A DNA stretch of 64,000 bases from Geobacillus thermocatenulatus (GCF_002217655.1 NZ_NEWK01000002.1:1675164-1739163), one strand, 5' to 3'; shown: positions 36,195 through 43,988, counted from the stretch's first letter. Notes: generated from the letters alone by a model not told the origin. A program made the numbers and translations.

Positions 36195-36758
36195 TTATAA
36201 ATGACCCAATTGCCTGCGCAACGCTTCGCGGCCGCGATGCAGCCGCGTTTTCACCGTGCCGACTGGCAACCCTAAAATCTCACTGATTTCTTGCAACGAC
36301 AAATCTTCCATATATTTCAACACGATCACGCTTCGATACTTTTCTGGCAACTGCTCAATCGCTTGCTGCACCGTCTCTTGCAGCTCCAGGCTTTCCACTG
36401 CCTCCTCCGGGGATGCTTCGCGGGAAGGAAGCTGAGCCTGCATCGTCAACCCGTCCGTGCCTCCGACCTCTTCATCTAAATACACGTCCGGCTTCCGTTT
36501 CCGCAATTTATCGATCGTCAAGTTTGTCGCGATTCGGTACAGCCAAGTGGAAAACTTCATTTCAGGATTGTACGTATCAATATGGATGTAGGCGCGGATA
36601 AACGCCTCCTGCGCCGCATCTTCCGCCTCATGCGGATTGCCAAGCATTCGATAGCAAAGACGGTAAATCTTGTCCTTATACAAATCGACAAGATCCGCGT
36701 ATGCGTTTTGATCCCCTTTTTGGATCGCCTTAATTCTCTTTTTAATAAATAGATCCAT
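36195..36758 (-). CDS. sigW: RNA polymerase ECF sigma factor SigW
   Basis: A 187-residue group IV sigma factor. Region 2 (YADLVDLYKDKIYRLCYRMLGN...AQEAFIRAYIHIDTYN...FSTWLYRIATNLTIDKLRKRKP) and region 4 (LPEKYRSVIVLKYMEDLSLQEISEILGLPVGTVKTRLHRGREALRRQL, positions about 137-185) are clear and very close to Bacillus SigW. ATG 36758 gives the Bacillus length. It controls the envelope-stress/antimicrobial detoxification regulon and its own operon through the promoter at 36796-36822. The following genes rsiW, cdaA, cdaR and glmM have the Bacillus order. Confidence 0.97.
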   Translation of the reverse strand: MDLFIKKRIKAIQKGDQNAYADLVDLYKDKIYRLCYRMLGNPHEAEDAAQEAFIRAYIHIDTYNPEMKFSTWLYRIATNLTIDKLRKRKPDVYLDEEVGGTDGLTMQAQLPSREASPEEAVESLELQETVQQAIEQLPEKYRSVIVLKYMEDLSLQEISEILGLPVGTVKTRLHRGREALRRQLGHL

Positions 36759-36795
36759 AAAATACAATACCCCCGCCTCACGGCTTACCGTATAT

Positions 36796-36822
36796 TACGG
36801 CGCTCGATCAAGAAAAGTTTCA
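36796..36822 (-). promoter_or_regulatory. SigW autoregulatory promoter
   Basis: On the minus strand TGAAAC and CGTA are separated by 17 nt, fitting the SigW consensus (TGAAAC-N16-CGTA) with one extra base. It lies 38-64 nt upstream of the sigW start. Confidence 0.85.
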
Positions 36823-36852
36823 TGCAACATATTTATTGTATCATACAACGGA

Positions 36853-36889
36853 AAAAGAGGGGACGCCAAACAAATGGCAGCCCCTCTTT
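36853..36889. terminator. Bidirectional hairpin between arginase and sigW
   Basis: AAGAGGGG and CCCCTCTT, with inner GCC/GGC, form a stem around an 8-nt loop with A/T-rich flanks. It would end the rocF transcript before the sigW promoter. Confidence 0.7.
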
Positions 36890-37194
36890 CACAAACAGCG
36901 GGAACAAATCATCATCATATCCGTGAATCCCACAACCAACCTTTGCCCACATGCAGTGAATTACCCGCCACCTGCGCTTCGCTTAGAGGTGGGACGCAAG
37001 CGACTTGCGCACATTCAACGAACGGTAAGAAACACACAAGAATCGTTTACGCCTCTCTTCATTCCAAACAAGTCCGTTCTAGCCATATCCAATCATATTT
37101 GTTGGTGAAAGCGAATCGATATTCCTCTCCCACTTGCTCCTGAAGCGATCGCTCTGCACATGTTTTCAAGCAGAAGACTTCTCTCAAAAAGGCG
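36890..37194. other. Non-coding region with two tandem hairpins, possible IS200/IS605-type end
   Basis: No gene is seen downstream of rocF. CCACCT/AGGTGG (36968-36992, loop about 13 nt) is followed directly by ACGCAAG/CTTGCGC (36994-37011). A stem rich in CCACC/GGTGG followed by a second hairpin is typical of the subterminal palindromes of IS200/IS605 elements and their TnpB guide RNAs, but no transposase or boundary is recognisable. The rest shows nothing. Confidence 0.3.
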
Positions 37195-38094
37195 TTAAAT
37201 GAGTTTTTCACCAAACAACGAACCCATCAGCGCTACCGCAACGGATGCTGTCTTGTTCCGCTCATCCAAGATTGGATTCACTTCGACAAATTCCGCTGAA
37301 GTGATGATTTGTGCTTCGGCCAGCATCTCCATCGCCAAATGGCTTTCGCGGTATGTCAATCCTCCAATGACAGGCGTTCCGACTCCTGGTGCGTCGCTTG
37401 GGTCAAGGCCATCCAAGTCAAGCGACAAATGAACGCCATCCGTTCGTTCTTTTAAATAGGCGATCGTTTCTTCCATCACCCTTGTCATTCCGAGCCGATC
37501 AACCTCATGCATCGTGTAAATTTTGATTCCTTTTTCGCGAATAAACTTCTTCTCCCCTTCATCAAGGGAACGGACGCCGATCAACACGACATGTTCCGGC
37601 TTGATTTTGGGGCTGTATCCGCCGATTTGCGTCAGCGCCGGATGGCCAAACCCTAGGCTCGCCGCCAGCGGCATGCCATGAATGTTTCCAGACGGCGACG
37701 TTGCCTCGGTGTTGACGTCGCCATGCGCGTCATACCAGATCACTCCAAGCCGCTCATAATGTTTCGCCACGCCGGCGAGCGTGCCAATGGCAATGCTATG
37801 GTCGCCGCCCAACACAAGCGGAAATCGCCCCCGCTGAACGACTTGGTCAACCGCCGCCGCAAGGTTCTCGTTCGCTTCCGCAACCGCTTTCAAATTGCGC
37901 AACCGTGAGTCTCCTTGCTCGTGCAACCGCTCTGCTTTTCCAATCGGAATATCTCCCAAATCTTCAATATCGTAATGAAGACGTTCCAGACGTTCGATGA
38001 CGCCTGCATAACGCATCGCGCTCGGCCCCATATCAACGCCGCGGCGCGTTTGCCCTAAATCCATCGGAACCCCGATAATTGAAATTGGCTTCAT
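37195..38094 (-). CDS. rocF: Arginase
   Basis: A 299-residue manganese enzyme splitting arginine to ornithine and urea, supplying the substrate for rocD encoded elsewhere in this window. Metal ligands are His99 (GGDHS), Asp122/His124/Asp126 (YDAHGD) and Asp226/Asp228 (SLDLDGLDP). The length is within the 296-300 of Bacillus arginases. It stands alone between the tRNA cluster and sigW. Its upstream region contains a TATACCGGTATA palindrome and a TGAATATTTATA stretch that weakly resembles an ARG box. Confidence 0.97.
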   Translation of the reverse strand: MKPISIIGVPMDLGQTRRGVDMGPSAMRYAGVIERLERLHYDIEDLGDIPIGKAERLHEQGDSRLRNLKAVAEANENLAAAVDQVVQRGRFPLVLGGDHSIAIGTLAGVAKHYERLGVIWYDAHGDVNTEATSPSGNIHGMPLAASLGFGHPALTQIGGYSPKIKPEHVVLIGVRSLDEGEKKFIREKGIKIYTMHEVDRLGMTRVMEETIAYLKERTDGVHLSLDLDGLDPSDAPGVGTPVIGGLTYRESHLAMEMLAEAQIITSAEFVEVNPILDERNKTASVAVALMGSLFGEKLI

Positions 38095-38183
38095 GCTGTC
38101 CCCACTCCTTTCCGGTTCCTGTTACGTCTTTATTGTAGAGGAAAGAAAGGGGTTGACTCAACTTGACAAAATTTTGAATATTT

Positions 38184-38195
38184 ATACCGGTATAA
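38184..38195. promoter_or_regulatory. Palindrome TATACCGGTATA upstream of arginase
   Basis: A perfect 12-bp palindrome lies about 90 nt upstream of the arginase start, next to a TGAATATTTATA segment (38176-38187) resembling half an AhrC ARG box. It may be an operator; the binding protein is unknown. Confidence 0.35.
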
Positions 38196-38198
38196 CCA

Positions 38199-38240
38199 AA
38201 AAGAGCAGACTGCTTTTGGTTGTCAAGCAGTCTGCTCTTG
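38199..38240 (-). terminator. Terminator of the 5S-tRNA transcription unit
   Basis: A perfect 15-bp stem (AAGAGCAGACTGCTT and its complement) around a 9-nt loop is followed by TTTTTGG on the minus strand, just past tRNA-Ala. Confidence 0.92.
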
Positions 38241-38241
38241 A

Positions 38242-38314
38242 TGGAGCCTATCGGGATCGAACCGATGACCTCCTGCGTGCAAAGCAGGCGCTCTCCCAGC
38301 TGAGCTAAGGCCCC
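38242..38314 (-). tRNA. tRNA-Ala (anticodon TGC)
   Basis: A 73-nt cloverleaf with acceptor arms GGGGCCT and AGGCTCC, D-loop AGCTCAGCTGGGAGAGC, anticodon loop CTTTGCACG with TGC, and T-loop GGTTCGATCCC. The CCA end is not encoded. It is the last tRNA of the cluster. Confidence 0.97.
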
Positions 38315-38320
38315 GCCCCA

Positions 38321-38392
38321 AGCGGAAGACGGGACTCGAACCCGCGACCCCCACCTTGGCAAGGTGGTGTTCTACCACTGAACTACTTCCGC
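38321..38392 (-). tRNA. tRNA-Gly (anticodon GCC)
   Basis: A 72-nt cloverleaf with acceptor GCGGAAG/CTTCCGC, anticodon GCC in CTTGCCAAG and T-arm GGGTTCGAGTCCC. CCA is not encoded. It lies 6 nt upstream of tRNA-Ala. Confidence 0.97.
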
Positions 38393-38396
38393 GCTA

Positions 38397-38472
38397 TGGT
38401 GAGCCATGGAGGACTCGAACCTCCGACCCTCTGATTAAAAGTCAGATGCTCTACCTACTGAGCTAATGGCTC
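38397..38472 (-). tRNA. tRNA-Lys (anticodon TTT)
   Basis: A cloverleaf with acceptor GAGCCAT/ATGGCTC, anticodon TTT in GACTTTTAATC and T-arm GGAGGTTCGAGTCCTCC. CCA is encoded (38397-38399). Its 5' portion is repeated, truncated, at the ends of spacer units A-C at 38584-38610, 38722-38747 and 38861-38885. Confidence 0.97.
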
Positions 38473-38502
38473 ATGGTTGGGTATACACTCACAGTGAACG
38501 AT

Positions 38503-38885
38503 GTCCCTTCCTCTACTAGCATATTCGAAGATGCAGGATGCGTCGGGACAACTCGAAGCAAACTCGGTGATGCAAAGCTCGTTGCTCTACCTACTGAGCG
38601 AATGGCTCATGAGTTGGATAACACTCTAAGCTTCATTTCACTCTACCTGCCTCTTCCTCTCCCAGCCGATTCAAAGATGCCAAGTGCGTCGAGGCAACTC
38701 GAAGCGAACTCGAAGATGTAGCGCTCGTTACTGAGCTAATGGCTCATGGTTGGGTATACACTCTAGGTACTACCTAGCTCTACCTGCCCCTTCCTCTGCC
38801 AGTCTGTTCAAGGAAGCGAGATGCGTCGGGGCAACTCGCAGTGAGCTCGAAGATGCAGCGCTCGTTACTGAGCGAATGGCTCATG
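38503..38885 (-). repeat. Three spacer repeat units ending in partial tRNA-Lys 5' halves
   Basis: Three diverged copies of a unit of about 100 bp lie at about 38503-38610, 38648-38747 and 38786-38885. Each carries a CCTTCCTCT box, then a TGCGTCGRGGCAACTCG-like core, then an AGCTCGTT/AGCGCTCGTT motif joined to CTGAGCNAATGGCTCAT, the 5' end of tRNA-Lys. None can form a full tRNA. They look like residue of tandem duplication within the tRNA cluster. Two related units lie at 39387-39571. Confidence 0.7.
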
Positions 38886-38911
38886 AGCATTTTTATGTAC
38901 AAAAAAAAGAA

Positions 38912-38986
38912 TGGCTGGGCTAGCTGGATTCGAACCAGCGCATCACGGAGTCAAAGTCCGTTGCCTTACCGCTTGGCTATAGCCCA
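38912..38986 (-). tRNA. tRNA-Gln (anticodon TTG)
   Basis: A cloverleaf with acceptor TGGGCTA/TAGCCCA, anticodon TTG in GACTTTGACTC and T-arm GCTGGTTCGAATCCAGC. CCA is encoded (38912-38914). Confidence 0.96.
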
Positions 38987-39100
38987 ACGCGATGAGAAAG
39001 AAACGCTGTATTCAATTGCTATTATCTCTCAGCAATCAGGGAAGTATACACTTTTCATTTCGGCCAATCATCCTTGAAAGGACGACTGGCCGAAATGGAG

Positions 39101-39172
39101 TGACCCGTACGGGATTCGAACCCGTGTTACCGCCGTGAAAGGGCGGTGTCTTAACCACTTGACCAACGGGCC
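39101..39172 (-). tRNA. tRNA-Glu (anticodon TTC)
   Basis: A 72-nt cloverleaf with acceptor GGCCCGT/ACGGGTC, anticodon TTC in CCTTTCACG and T-arm CACGGGTTCGAATCCCGT. CCA is not encoded. Confidence 0.96.
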
Positions 39173-39182
39173 GAAAAATTAA

Positions 39183-39258
39183 TGGAGCTTCCAACCGGGC
39201 TCGAACCGGTGACCTCTTCCTTACCATGGAAGTGCTCTACCTACTGAGCTATGGAAGC
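39183..39258 (-). tRNA. tRNA-Thr (anticodon GGT)
   Basis: A cloverleaf with acceptor GCTTCCA/TGGAAGC, anticodon stem CTTCC/GGAAG around a loop with GGT, and T-arm ACCGGTTCGAGCCCGGT. CCA is encoded (39183-39185). Confidence 0.96.
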
Positions 39259-39265
39259 GTAAAAA

Positions 39266-39340
39266 TGGCTCCGCAAGTAGGATTCGAACCTACGACCTAC
39301 CGGTTAACAGCCGGTTGCTCTACCGCTGAGCTATTGCGGA
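39266..39340 (-). tRNA. tRNA-Asn (anticodon GTT)
   Basis: A cloverleaf with acceptor TCCGCAA/TTGCGGA, anticodon GTT in GGCTGTTAACC and T-arm GTAGGTTCGAATCCTAC. CCA is encoded (39266-39268). It is the first tRNA after 5S rRNA, as in Bacillus rrn-tRNA clusters. Confidence 0.97.
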
Positions 39341-39386
39341 ATGATGAAGAAACTATATGTCATGCACATCTTCCCAATGTGCTCGT

Positions 39387-39571
39387 TGCCTCTTCCTCTG
39401 CTAGCTAATTCAAGGAAGCGAGATGCGTCGAGGCAATTTGAAATAAAATTCCAGCATGTTAAAAATCAGTGTCCCTTCCTCTGCCAGCCAGTTCATAAGG
39501 AGTCAGATGCGTCGGGACAACTCGAAGCAAATTCAACGATGCTAAAGCTCGTCGCTGAGCTATTGCGGAAT
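39387..39571 (-). repeat. Two further spacer repeat units, one ending in a partial tRNA-Asn 5' half
   Basis: Copies lie at about 39387-39468 and 39471-39571, with the same CTTCCTCT box and TGCGTCGRGGCAAYT core as the units at 38503-38885. The second ends in GCTGAGCTATTGCGGAAT, the 5' end of tRNA-Asn. The tRNA half attached to the unit therefore follows the neighbouring complete tRNA. Confidence 0.65.
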
Positions 39572-39582
39572 AATGAAACATT

Positions 39583-39700
<118 letters not shown>

Positions 39701-39704
39701 AATG

Positions 39705-40106
39705 GTGATCATCTTGGACTCCCTCTAGAAATGTTGATCTATCAAGGCTTTTCGGCCTCTCAGGGGTGTCCAAAAAATATTTTTCGACAAAATCCCTTAC
39801 ATCCTTTTTCAGTTTTGTGGATATCTTACAGACCTAGGGTGCGCTTCGCGGCCACGGCTGGTTATATTTTCCTGCCGTGGGGGGGAAGCATATTCGATGC
39901 ACCCTTTGGATCTCCGCGTCGCTGATGAGGACGAACCCTCCCATGTCTCCGGGCGTCTTCGCGCCAACATTCCCTCGTTCGGTCTCGTCATCAGGCGGAG
40001 GCCGGCCAAGCTCCTTTAGGGACTCAAGGTCGAATGGATGAAATCACGCCAGCTTCTCCGGTGTCATCCTGTTGTCCAACGATTCTTCCGTTCGTGGGGG
40101 GAGGCC
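39705..40106 (-). other. Non-coding 3' flank of the IS110-type fragment and spacer before 5S
   Basis: No gene is seen in these 400 nt, and I recognise no 23S rRNA sequence here. The part next to 5S (to about 39790) may be original rrn spacer. The rest (about 39790-40106) is GC-rich with several complementary patches (for example CCGTGG around 39850-39880), and probably is the right end of the insertion element. In IS1111-group members that end encodes the bridge RNA, so this is a candidate location; the exact element boundary is not visible. Confidence 0.4.
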
Positions 40107-40814
40107 TCAGGCCGCCCGTTGCACCTGGGACAAGACGTCCTGTTTCATTCGCTCCGCGTCAAACGCTTGTTTCTTCGTGCAAATCGCAAACAGCACATTC
40201 AACAGCTTTCGGCACAAGGCGACGATGGACTGCTTTCCGGTCAGCGGGTTGACGGGCCGGGTCGTATAGTACTCGTGCAGTTCGCGGAACGCCTCATTGT
40301 GCCGGATCAGCGGAATCACCGCCCGAAACAGCACTGATCGCAGCCGTTTCCGTCCCCGCTTGGAGATGTGCTTTTGCCCTTTGCGCTGGCCGGAGGAGTT
40401 CTCCTTGAGCGTCAGGCCCGCCAACTTCACCAATTGACGCGGGTCCCGATAGTGGGCAAAACTGCCGATCTCCGCCAGCAGATCGATGATCGTGGCGTCT
40501 CCCAACCCGTCGACCGTTTTCAGCCATTGATACTCCATCGTTGTTTGAACCAATGCCTTCAACTCGGCGTCCAGTGCAGCGATCTCCGCCTCCAATTGGC
40601 GGTATCGGCGGACGAGCGCGGCGATCTCAAACCGGGCCATCGCTGTCCCTTCCGTCACCCCAATCGAGTCCTTCGCGGTGTTGATCAACGCCTGAATTTT
40701 GGCCTTCTGCGGGCATTTCATCCCTTCGCTTTGCCGGTACACCTCAAGAAGCTCCTCCACCGTCCGGCCGGCCATATCAGCCGGAAGCGGCGTCCACTCC
40801 AACACCTTGCCCAC
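40107..40814 (-). pseudogene. IS110 family transposase, C-terminal fragment
   Basis: A 235-residue open frame, starting at a GTG that belongs to 16S rRNA, encodes the C-terminal Transposase_20 half of an IS110-type recombinase. It has VDGLGDATIIDLLAEIG, the GLTLKENSSGQRKGQKHISKRGRKRLRSVLF region (about residues 141-170) with the conserved helix-hairpin and Ser-containing motif, and LLNVLFAICTKKQ. The N-terminal RuvC-like DEDD catalytic domain (about 150-180 residues) is missing, so it cannot transpose. The break coincides with the junction to the 16S fragment. Confidence 0.88.
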
Positions 40815-40934
40815 GTGTTACTCACCCGTCCGCCGCTGACCAAACGAGAGCAAGCTCCCGTTCGGTCCGCTCGACTTGCATGTATTAGGCACGCCGCCAG
40901 CGTTCGTCCTGAGCCAGGATCAAACTCTCCAAAA
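40807..40934 (-). pseudogene. 16S rRNA gene, 5' fragment only (about 128 nt)
   Basis: The minus strand begins GGAGAGTTTGATCCTGGCTC, then has the standard 16S start with the AACGCTGGCGGCGTGCC region and V1 loop, up to GAGTAACACGTGGGCAA, where similarity stops and IS110 sequence begins. About 1.4 kb of 16S is absent, as are the 16S-23S spacer and 23S. The promoter and leader upstream are intact. Confidence 0.93.
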
Positions 40935-41346
40935 GAAAGTTGATTGGCTTTTCGGATTGTCTAGCTTCGGCCGCTATCGACTCGCGACGCTTCGTGTCCC
41001 GCTTTGGCGGGCTAAGCCCGCTCGCGGGCCTCTCAACGCGTTTCGCCGATAGGCAAGCGGCCTCAGCTTTTCTTTCGCGCTTCGTTTCGTTCAGTTTTCA
41101 AGGAACGAGACCTCTTCTTGAACTTGCTTCGTTGCAGTCTTGCGTCGAGAAATCCAGCTTCTCTGAGTTCACTTGCAAACGCAAGATTGTTGCTTACTCC
41201 TTTGCAACTTTGCGCCGAGGGACCCAATTCCCCCGAATTCACTAGAAGACACAGGCACAAAGTTGCTGCATTGAAACAACTTCTCTGCTGATTTGCAGTC
41301 TTGAACTGAAGAATAGTTGAAACTTCCTCTTGTAAACAGCTATTTT
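40935..41346 (-). other. rrn operon leader region
   Basis: The untranslated leader of the truncated rrn operon, between the promoter and the 16S 5' end. It contains GC-rich hairpins such as CCCGCTTTGGCGGG (41000-41014) and the adjoining GCCCGCTCGCGGGC. These belong to the leader that normally pairs and antiterminates in Bacillus rrn operons. No ORF is supported. Confidence 0.6.
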
Positions 41347-41375
41347 ATACTAACATGCCTCTTTTTTCTTGTCAA
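41347..41375 (-). promoter_or_regulatory. Strong SigA promoter of the rrn operon
   Basis: On the minus strand a perfect TTGACA (41370-41375) and TAGTAT (41347-41352) are separated by 17 nt, with an A/T-rich stretch upstream of the -35. It would now drive the 16S fragment, transposase remnant, 5S and seven tRNAs. Upstream sequence to 41570 shows no further gene. Confidence 0.85.
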
Positions 41376-41562
41376 GATCTTTTCGGTTGCTTTTCGTCAC
41401 TCACCGCTATCGAACACTCTGTCGGATTAGCGACGATTTTTAATATACCACTTACCAATCAAAAACGCAATATCTTTTTTAAGGGAATTCCAGGAACCGA
41501 CGCCAGACTGTTCCTTTAGGCTTCCTCCATCTCTTCGAGGGTAAGAGGACTGGCAAATAAGT

Positions 41563-41592
41563 TTCATAACCGCCATGGCTGCCCGCATAAGA
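41563..41592 (+). promoter_or_regulatory. Candidate SigG promoter of pdaB
   Basis: TTCATA and CATAAGA are separated by 17 nt, a partial match to the SigG consensus (TGAATA-N17/18-CATACTA). It lies 48 nt upstream of the start; pdaB is forespore-expressed in B. subtilis. Confidence 0.35.
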
Positions 41593-41639
41593 TGTTATGA
41601 GGACAACGATTTTACAATGCAAAAAAGGGGGCCGATGTC

Positions 41640-42395
41640 ATGTTTTACGCGTTGAACGGACGGACGCTGAAAAAAGCTCTCATTATTATCTGCTCCGCCT
41701 TTTTCACCGCCGTCGTCTTGTACGCTTATGAAATGAACCGTCCCGTTTTTTCACTTCCTTCTGGGCCGAAGGCGGTATATAAAGTGGACAACGCCCGCAA
41801 TGAGGTGGCGTTGACGTTCGATATCAGCTGGGGAGATGAGAATGCAGACAAAATTTTGGATGTCTTGAAGCAGCACAGGATTCAAAACGCAACCTTTTTC
41901 TTATCCGCCTCATGGGCCGAACGCCATCCAGCCGTGGTGAAGCGGATCAAAGAAGAGGGGCATGAGATTGGCAGTATGGGATATAACTTTGTCAACTATA
42001 CGGAACTTGAGAACGCCAAAATCCGTCAAGATTTAATAATGGCGAAAAAAGTGTTTGACATGTTGGGAATGAAACAGGTTGAGCTGCTGCGCCCCCCTGG
42101 GGGGAACTTCAACAAAAATGTGTTAAAAGTTGCTCAGTCCCTCGGCTACACTGTCGTCCATTGGAGCATTGACTCGAAAGACTGGCTCAACCCTGGGACA
42201 GACCAAATTGTTGAGAACGTCACAAGGGACCTGGAACCGGGCGATATCGTGCTCCTTCACGCATCCGATTCGGCAAAACAGACAGCCAAAGCGCTGCCGA
42301 AAATTATCGCTTCCATGAAAGAAAACGGCTACAAAAACGTCAACCTCTCCGAGCTGTTGGCGAATGGCGAAGCCGAAAGCCGCGGGATCGAGTGA
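41640..42395 (+). CDS. pdaB: Polysaccharide deacetylase family sporulation protein PdaB
   Basis: A 251-residue NodB-homology protein with one N-terminal membrane helix (12-30). The first NodB motif TFDISWGD is present with Asp61, but the usual HxxxH zinc motif after GHEIG is replaced by SMGYN (112-116), so metal binding by the standard ligands is doubtful. The catalytic-pocket motifs RPPGGNF and the final His in IVLLHASD are present. PdaB is needed for spore heat resistance and cortex integrity in Bacillus. GGGGG precedes the ATG. It follows the Bacillus order pdaB-kbaA-gerD-salA-cwlD. Confidence 0.93.
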   Translation: MFYALNGRTLKKALIIICSAFFTAVVLYAYEMNRPVFSLPSGPKAVYKVDNARNEVALTFDISWGDENADKILDVLKQHRIQNATFFLSASWAERHPAVVKRIKEEGHEIGSMGYNFVNYTELENAKIRQDLIMAKKVFDMLGMKQVELLRPPGGNFNKNVLKVAQSLGYTVVHWSIDSKDWLNPGTDQIVENVTRDLEPGDIVLLHASDSAKQTAKALPKIIASMKENGYKNVNLSELLANGEAESRGIE

Positions 42396-42509
42396 CACGT
42401 TCCGACAACGGCCTGCGCCGGTGCGGTTGGATTGCGGCGGCAGACAAGCCGCTAATTGGAATGATTGGCTTTTGGCGAACACGCCGTTTTTTCGCGGCTG
42501 CCATAAGAA

Positions 42510-42552
42510 AACAGGCGGCGCCTTGCTTTCTTTATTGTTTCGCGCCGCCTGT
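42510..42552. terminator. Bidirectional terminator between pdaB and kbaA
   Basis: AGGCGGCGC pairs with GCGCCGCCT over 9 bp around a T-rich loop of about 19 nt, between convergent genes; it overlaps the kbaA stop. Confidence 0.65.
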
Positions 42553-43131
42553 CAATTTATGCAGTATAAGAAGCTGGTATGCATTGCATACTAATAAAGG
42601 AATCAACATCAAATACAGCCAATCACGGTCGTTGATGCGCAACACGGGAAACCATTCAATGACCGTAACGACGACCATAAAGAACAAAGCGGGAACGAAC
42701 GCCCCTTTGTTCGTCTGTGCGCTCTTGACGTAGGCAACAACGAGACCAACCACCAAAATGAACAATGCGGTCAATAGATACGGAATGATTGAATCGCCCT
42801 TGTCCGCAAACGCCATGTAGCGGAAATACACTAAATCGAACAGCACGAACATGATCATAACAACCTGCACAGCGTTCCATAGCGAACGGAAGATGCCAAG
42901 CCCGAACCGGTGGACGGTTAAATAAGCAAAAAACCCCGCCTGACTGATGACACTGAAAATAAAGCCAACACCGATATGCCATAACAAAACAGCCATAAAT
43001 TCGACCATTTCCAGGCGCAACAGCAAGCGCCCGAATTCTTCCCAGTTGAAAACAATGCCGACGGCCGCCGTGGCGATGCCGCCGATCAGCAGCGTCGATA
43101 AAAATAAACGCACCCATTTGCGGCTGTTCAC
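42532..43131 (-). CDS. kbaA: KinB-signalling pathway activation protein KbaA
   Basis: A 199-residue membrane protein with about six hydrophobic helices. It matches KbaA in length (198 in B. subtilis) and position between pdaB and gerD. KbaA is required for KinB to feed the sporulation phosphorelay. I use GTG 43131 because GGAGG lies 8 nt upstream; that GGAGG is formed by the codons of the alternative ATG start at 43146-43149, which therefore has no site of its own. Confidence 0.88.
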   Translation of the reverse strand: MNSRKWVRLFLSTLLIGGIATAAVGIVFNWEEFGRLLLRLEMVEFMAVLLWHIGVGFIFSVISQAGFFAYLTVHRFGLGIFRSLWNAVQVVMIMFVLFDLVYFRYMAFADKGDSIIPYLLTALFILVVGLVVAYVKSAQTNKGAFVPALFFMVVVTVIEWFPVLRINDRDWLYLMLIPLLVCNAYQLLILHKLTGGAKQ

Positions 43132-43220
43132 AGCTTCATCCTCCATCATCTCAGCATAACCCTAACCCGCTTACCATTTTACCAGCGCCCTTGTGAAAAA
43201 GCCAGCTCCGATCTCCCCCA

Positions 43221-43250
43221 TGTATATTTTTTTCGCCAACATTCATATTA
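43221..43250 (+). promoter_or_regulatory. Candidate SigG promoter of gerD
   Basis: TGTATA and CATATTA are separated by 17 nt, close to the SigG consensus (TGAATA and CATACTA). It lies 37 nt upstream of the gerD start, and gerD is SigG-dependent in B. subtilis. Confidence 0.6.
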
Positions 43251-43286
43251 AGGGTGAGGGATTTTTGCAGAAAGGAGCTCACTTTC

Positions 43287-43913
43287 ATGAACAAATGCCT
43301 ACCGCTCCTCTTGCTCAGTTTTCTCGTTCTTGGTTCCTGTGCCCCTCAAGAAACCAGCCCCCCTCCCCCGGATTATGACGAAACGAAAAAGATGGTTGTT
43401 GACATTTTAAAAACCGACGAGGGGAAAAAGGCGATTCAAGATATTATGTCGGAAGATCAGATGAAGCAGCAACTAGTCATAGATCAAAAAGCTGTAAAAG
43501 AAACACTGCAACAAATGCTGACATCCGATCAAGGAAAAAAGTTCTGGGAAAGTGCGTTAAAAGACCCGAAATTCGCTGAAAGTTTTGCCAAAGGGCTGCA
43601 AGCAGAACATGAAAAAATGATGAAGGCGCTCATGAAAGATCCCGATTACCAGGCGCTGATGATCGATATTTTAAAAGATCCAGAAATGGAAAAAGCCATG
43701 GTCGATGTCTTAAAAAGCAAAGAGTTCCGCCAGCATTTGCAAAAGGTGATCACGGAAACGTTGAACAGCCCGCTGTATCAGGCGAAAATTCAAGATATGT
43801 TGATGAAAGCAGCTGAAAAGGTTCAGCAAGGCGGAGAAAAACAAGACGAAGAAGGAGGGGAAGGGGGAGAGGGGGAAGAAAGCACCGGCAACCAACAAGG
43901 CGGAGGAGGTTAA
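43287..43913 (+). CDS. gerD: Spore germination lipoprotein GerD
   Basis: A 208-residue lipoprotein. The signal peptide ends with lipobox LGSC (FLVLGSCAPQ) and a short proline-rich linker follows. The body is a long helical repeat region (KTDEGKKAIQDIMSEDQMK..., SDQGKKFWESALKDPKF, KDPDYQALMIDILKDPEM) that forms the trimeric helical rod of GerD, ending in a Gly/Glu/Gln-rich low-complexity tail. GerD organises nutrient receptors into germinosomes in the spore inner membrane. ATG 43287 follows AAAGGAG by 9 nt. Confidence 0.95.
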   Translation: MNKCLPLLLLSFLVLGSCAPQETSPPPPDYDETKKMVVDILKTDEGKKAIQDIMSEDQMKQQLVIDQKAVKETLQQMLTSDQGKKFWESALKDPKFAESFAKGLQAEHEKMMKALMKDPDYQALMIDILKDPEMEKAMVDVLKSKEFRQHLQKVITETLNSPLYQAKIQDMLMKAAEKVQQGGEKQDEEGGEGGEGEESTGNQQGGGG

Positions 43914-43920
43914 TCAAGCA

Positions 43921-43988
43921 AAAAAGCGTCCGTGCGCTGAAAACCGCCAACGCTCTAATCGGCGGTTTCTCGCCATCGGACGCTTTTT
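43921..43988. terminator. Bidirectional terminator between gerD and salA
   Basis: Outer stem AAAAAGCGTCCG/CGGACGCTTTTT encloses an inner AAACCGCC/GGCGGTTT hairpin. It is flanked by A- and T-runs and serves both convergent genes. Confidence 0.9.

Noticed and set aside
38584-38885. Additional tRNA-Lys genes
   Set aside because: Only the 5' D-arm and acceptor strand are present; the anticodon, T-arm and 3' acceptor are missing.
38473-39571. CRISPR array
   Set aside because: The repeated units are long, diverged, irregularly spaced and interrupted by tRNA genes; there are no short identical repeats or cas genes.
39705-40106. Remnant of 23S rRNA between the transposase and 5S
   Set aside because: No segment could be matched to the conserved 23S ends or core; it reads as element flank plus short spacer.
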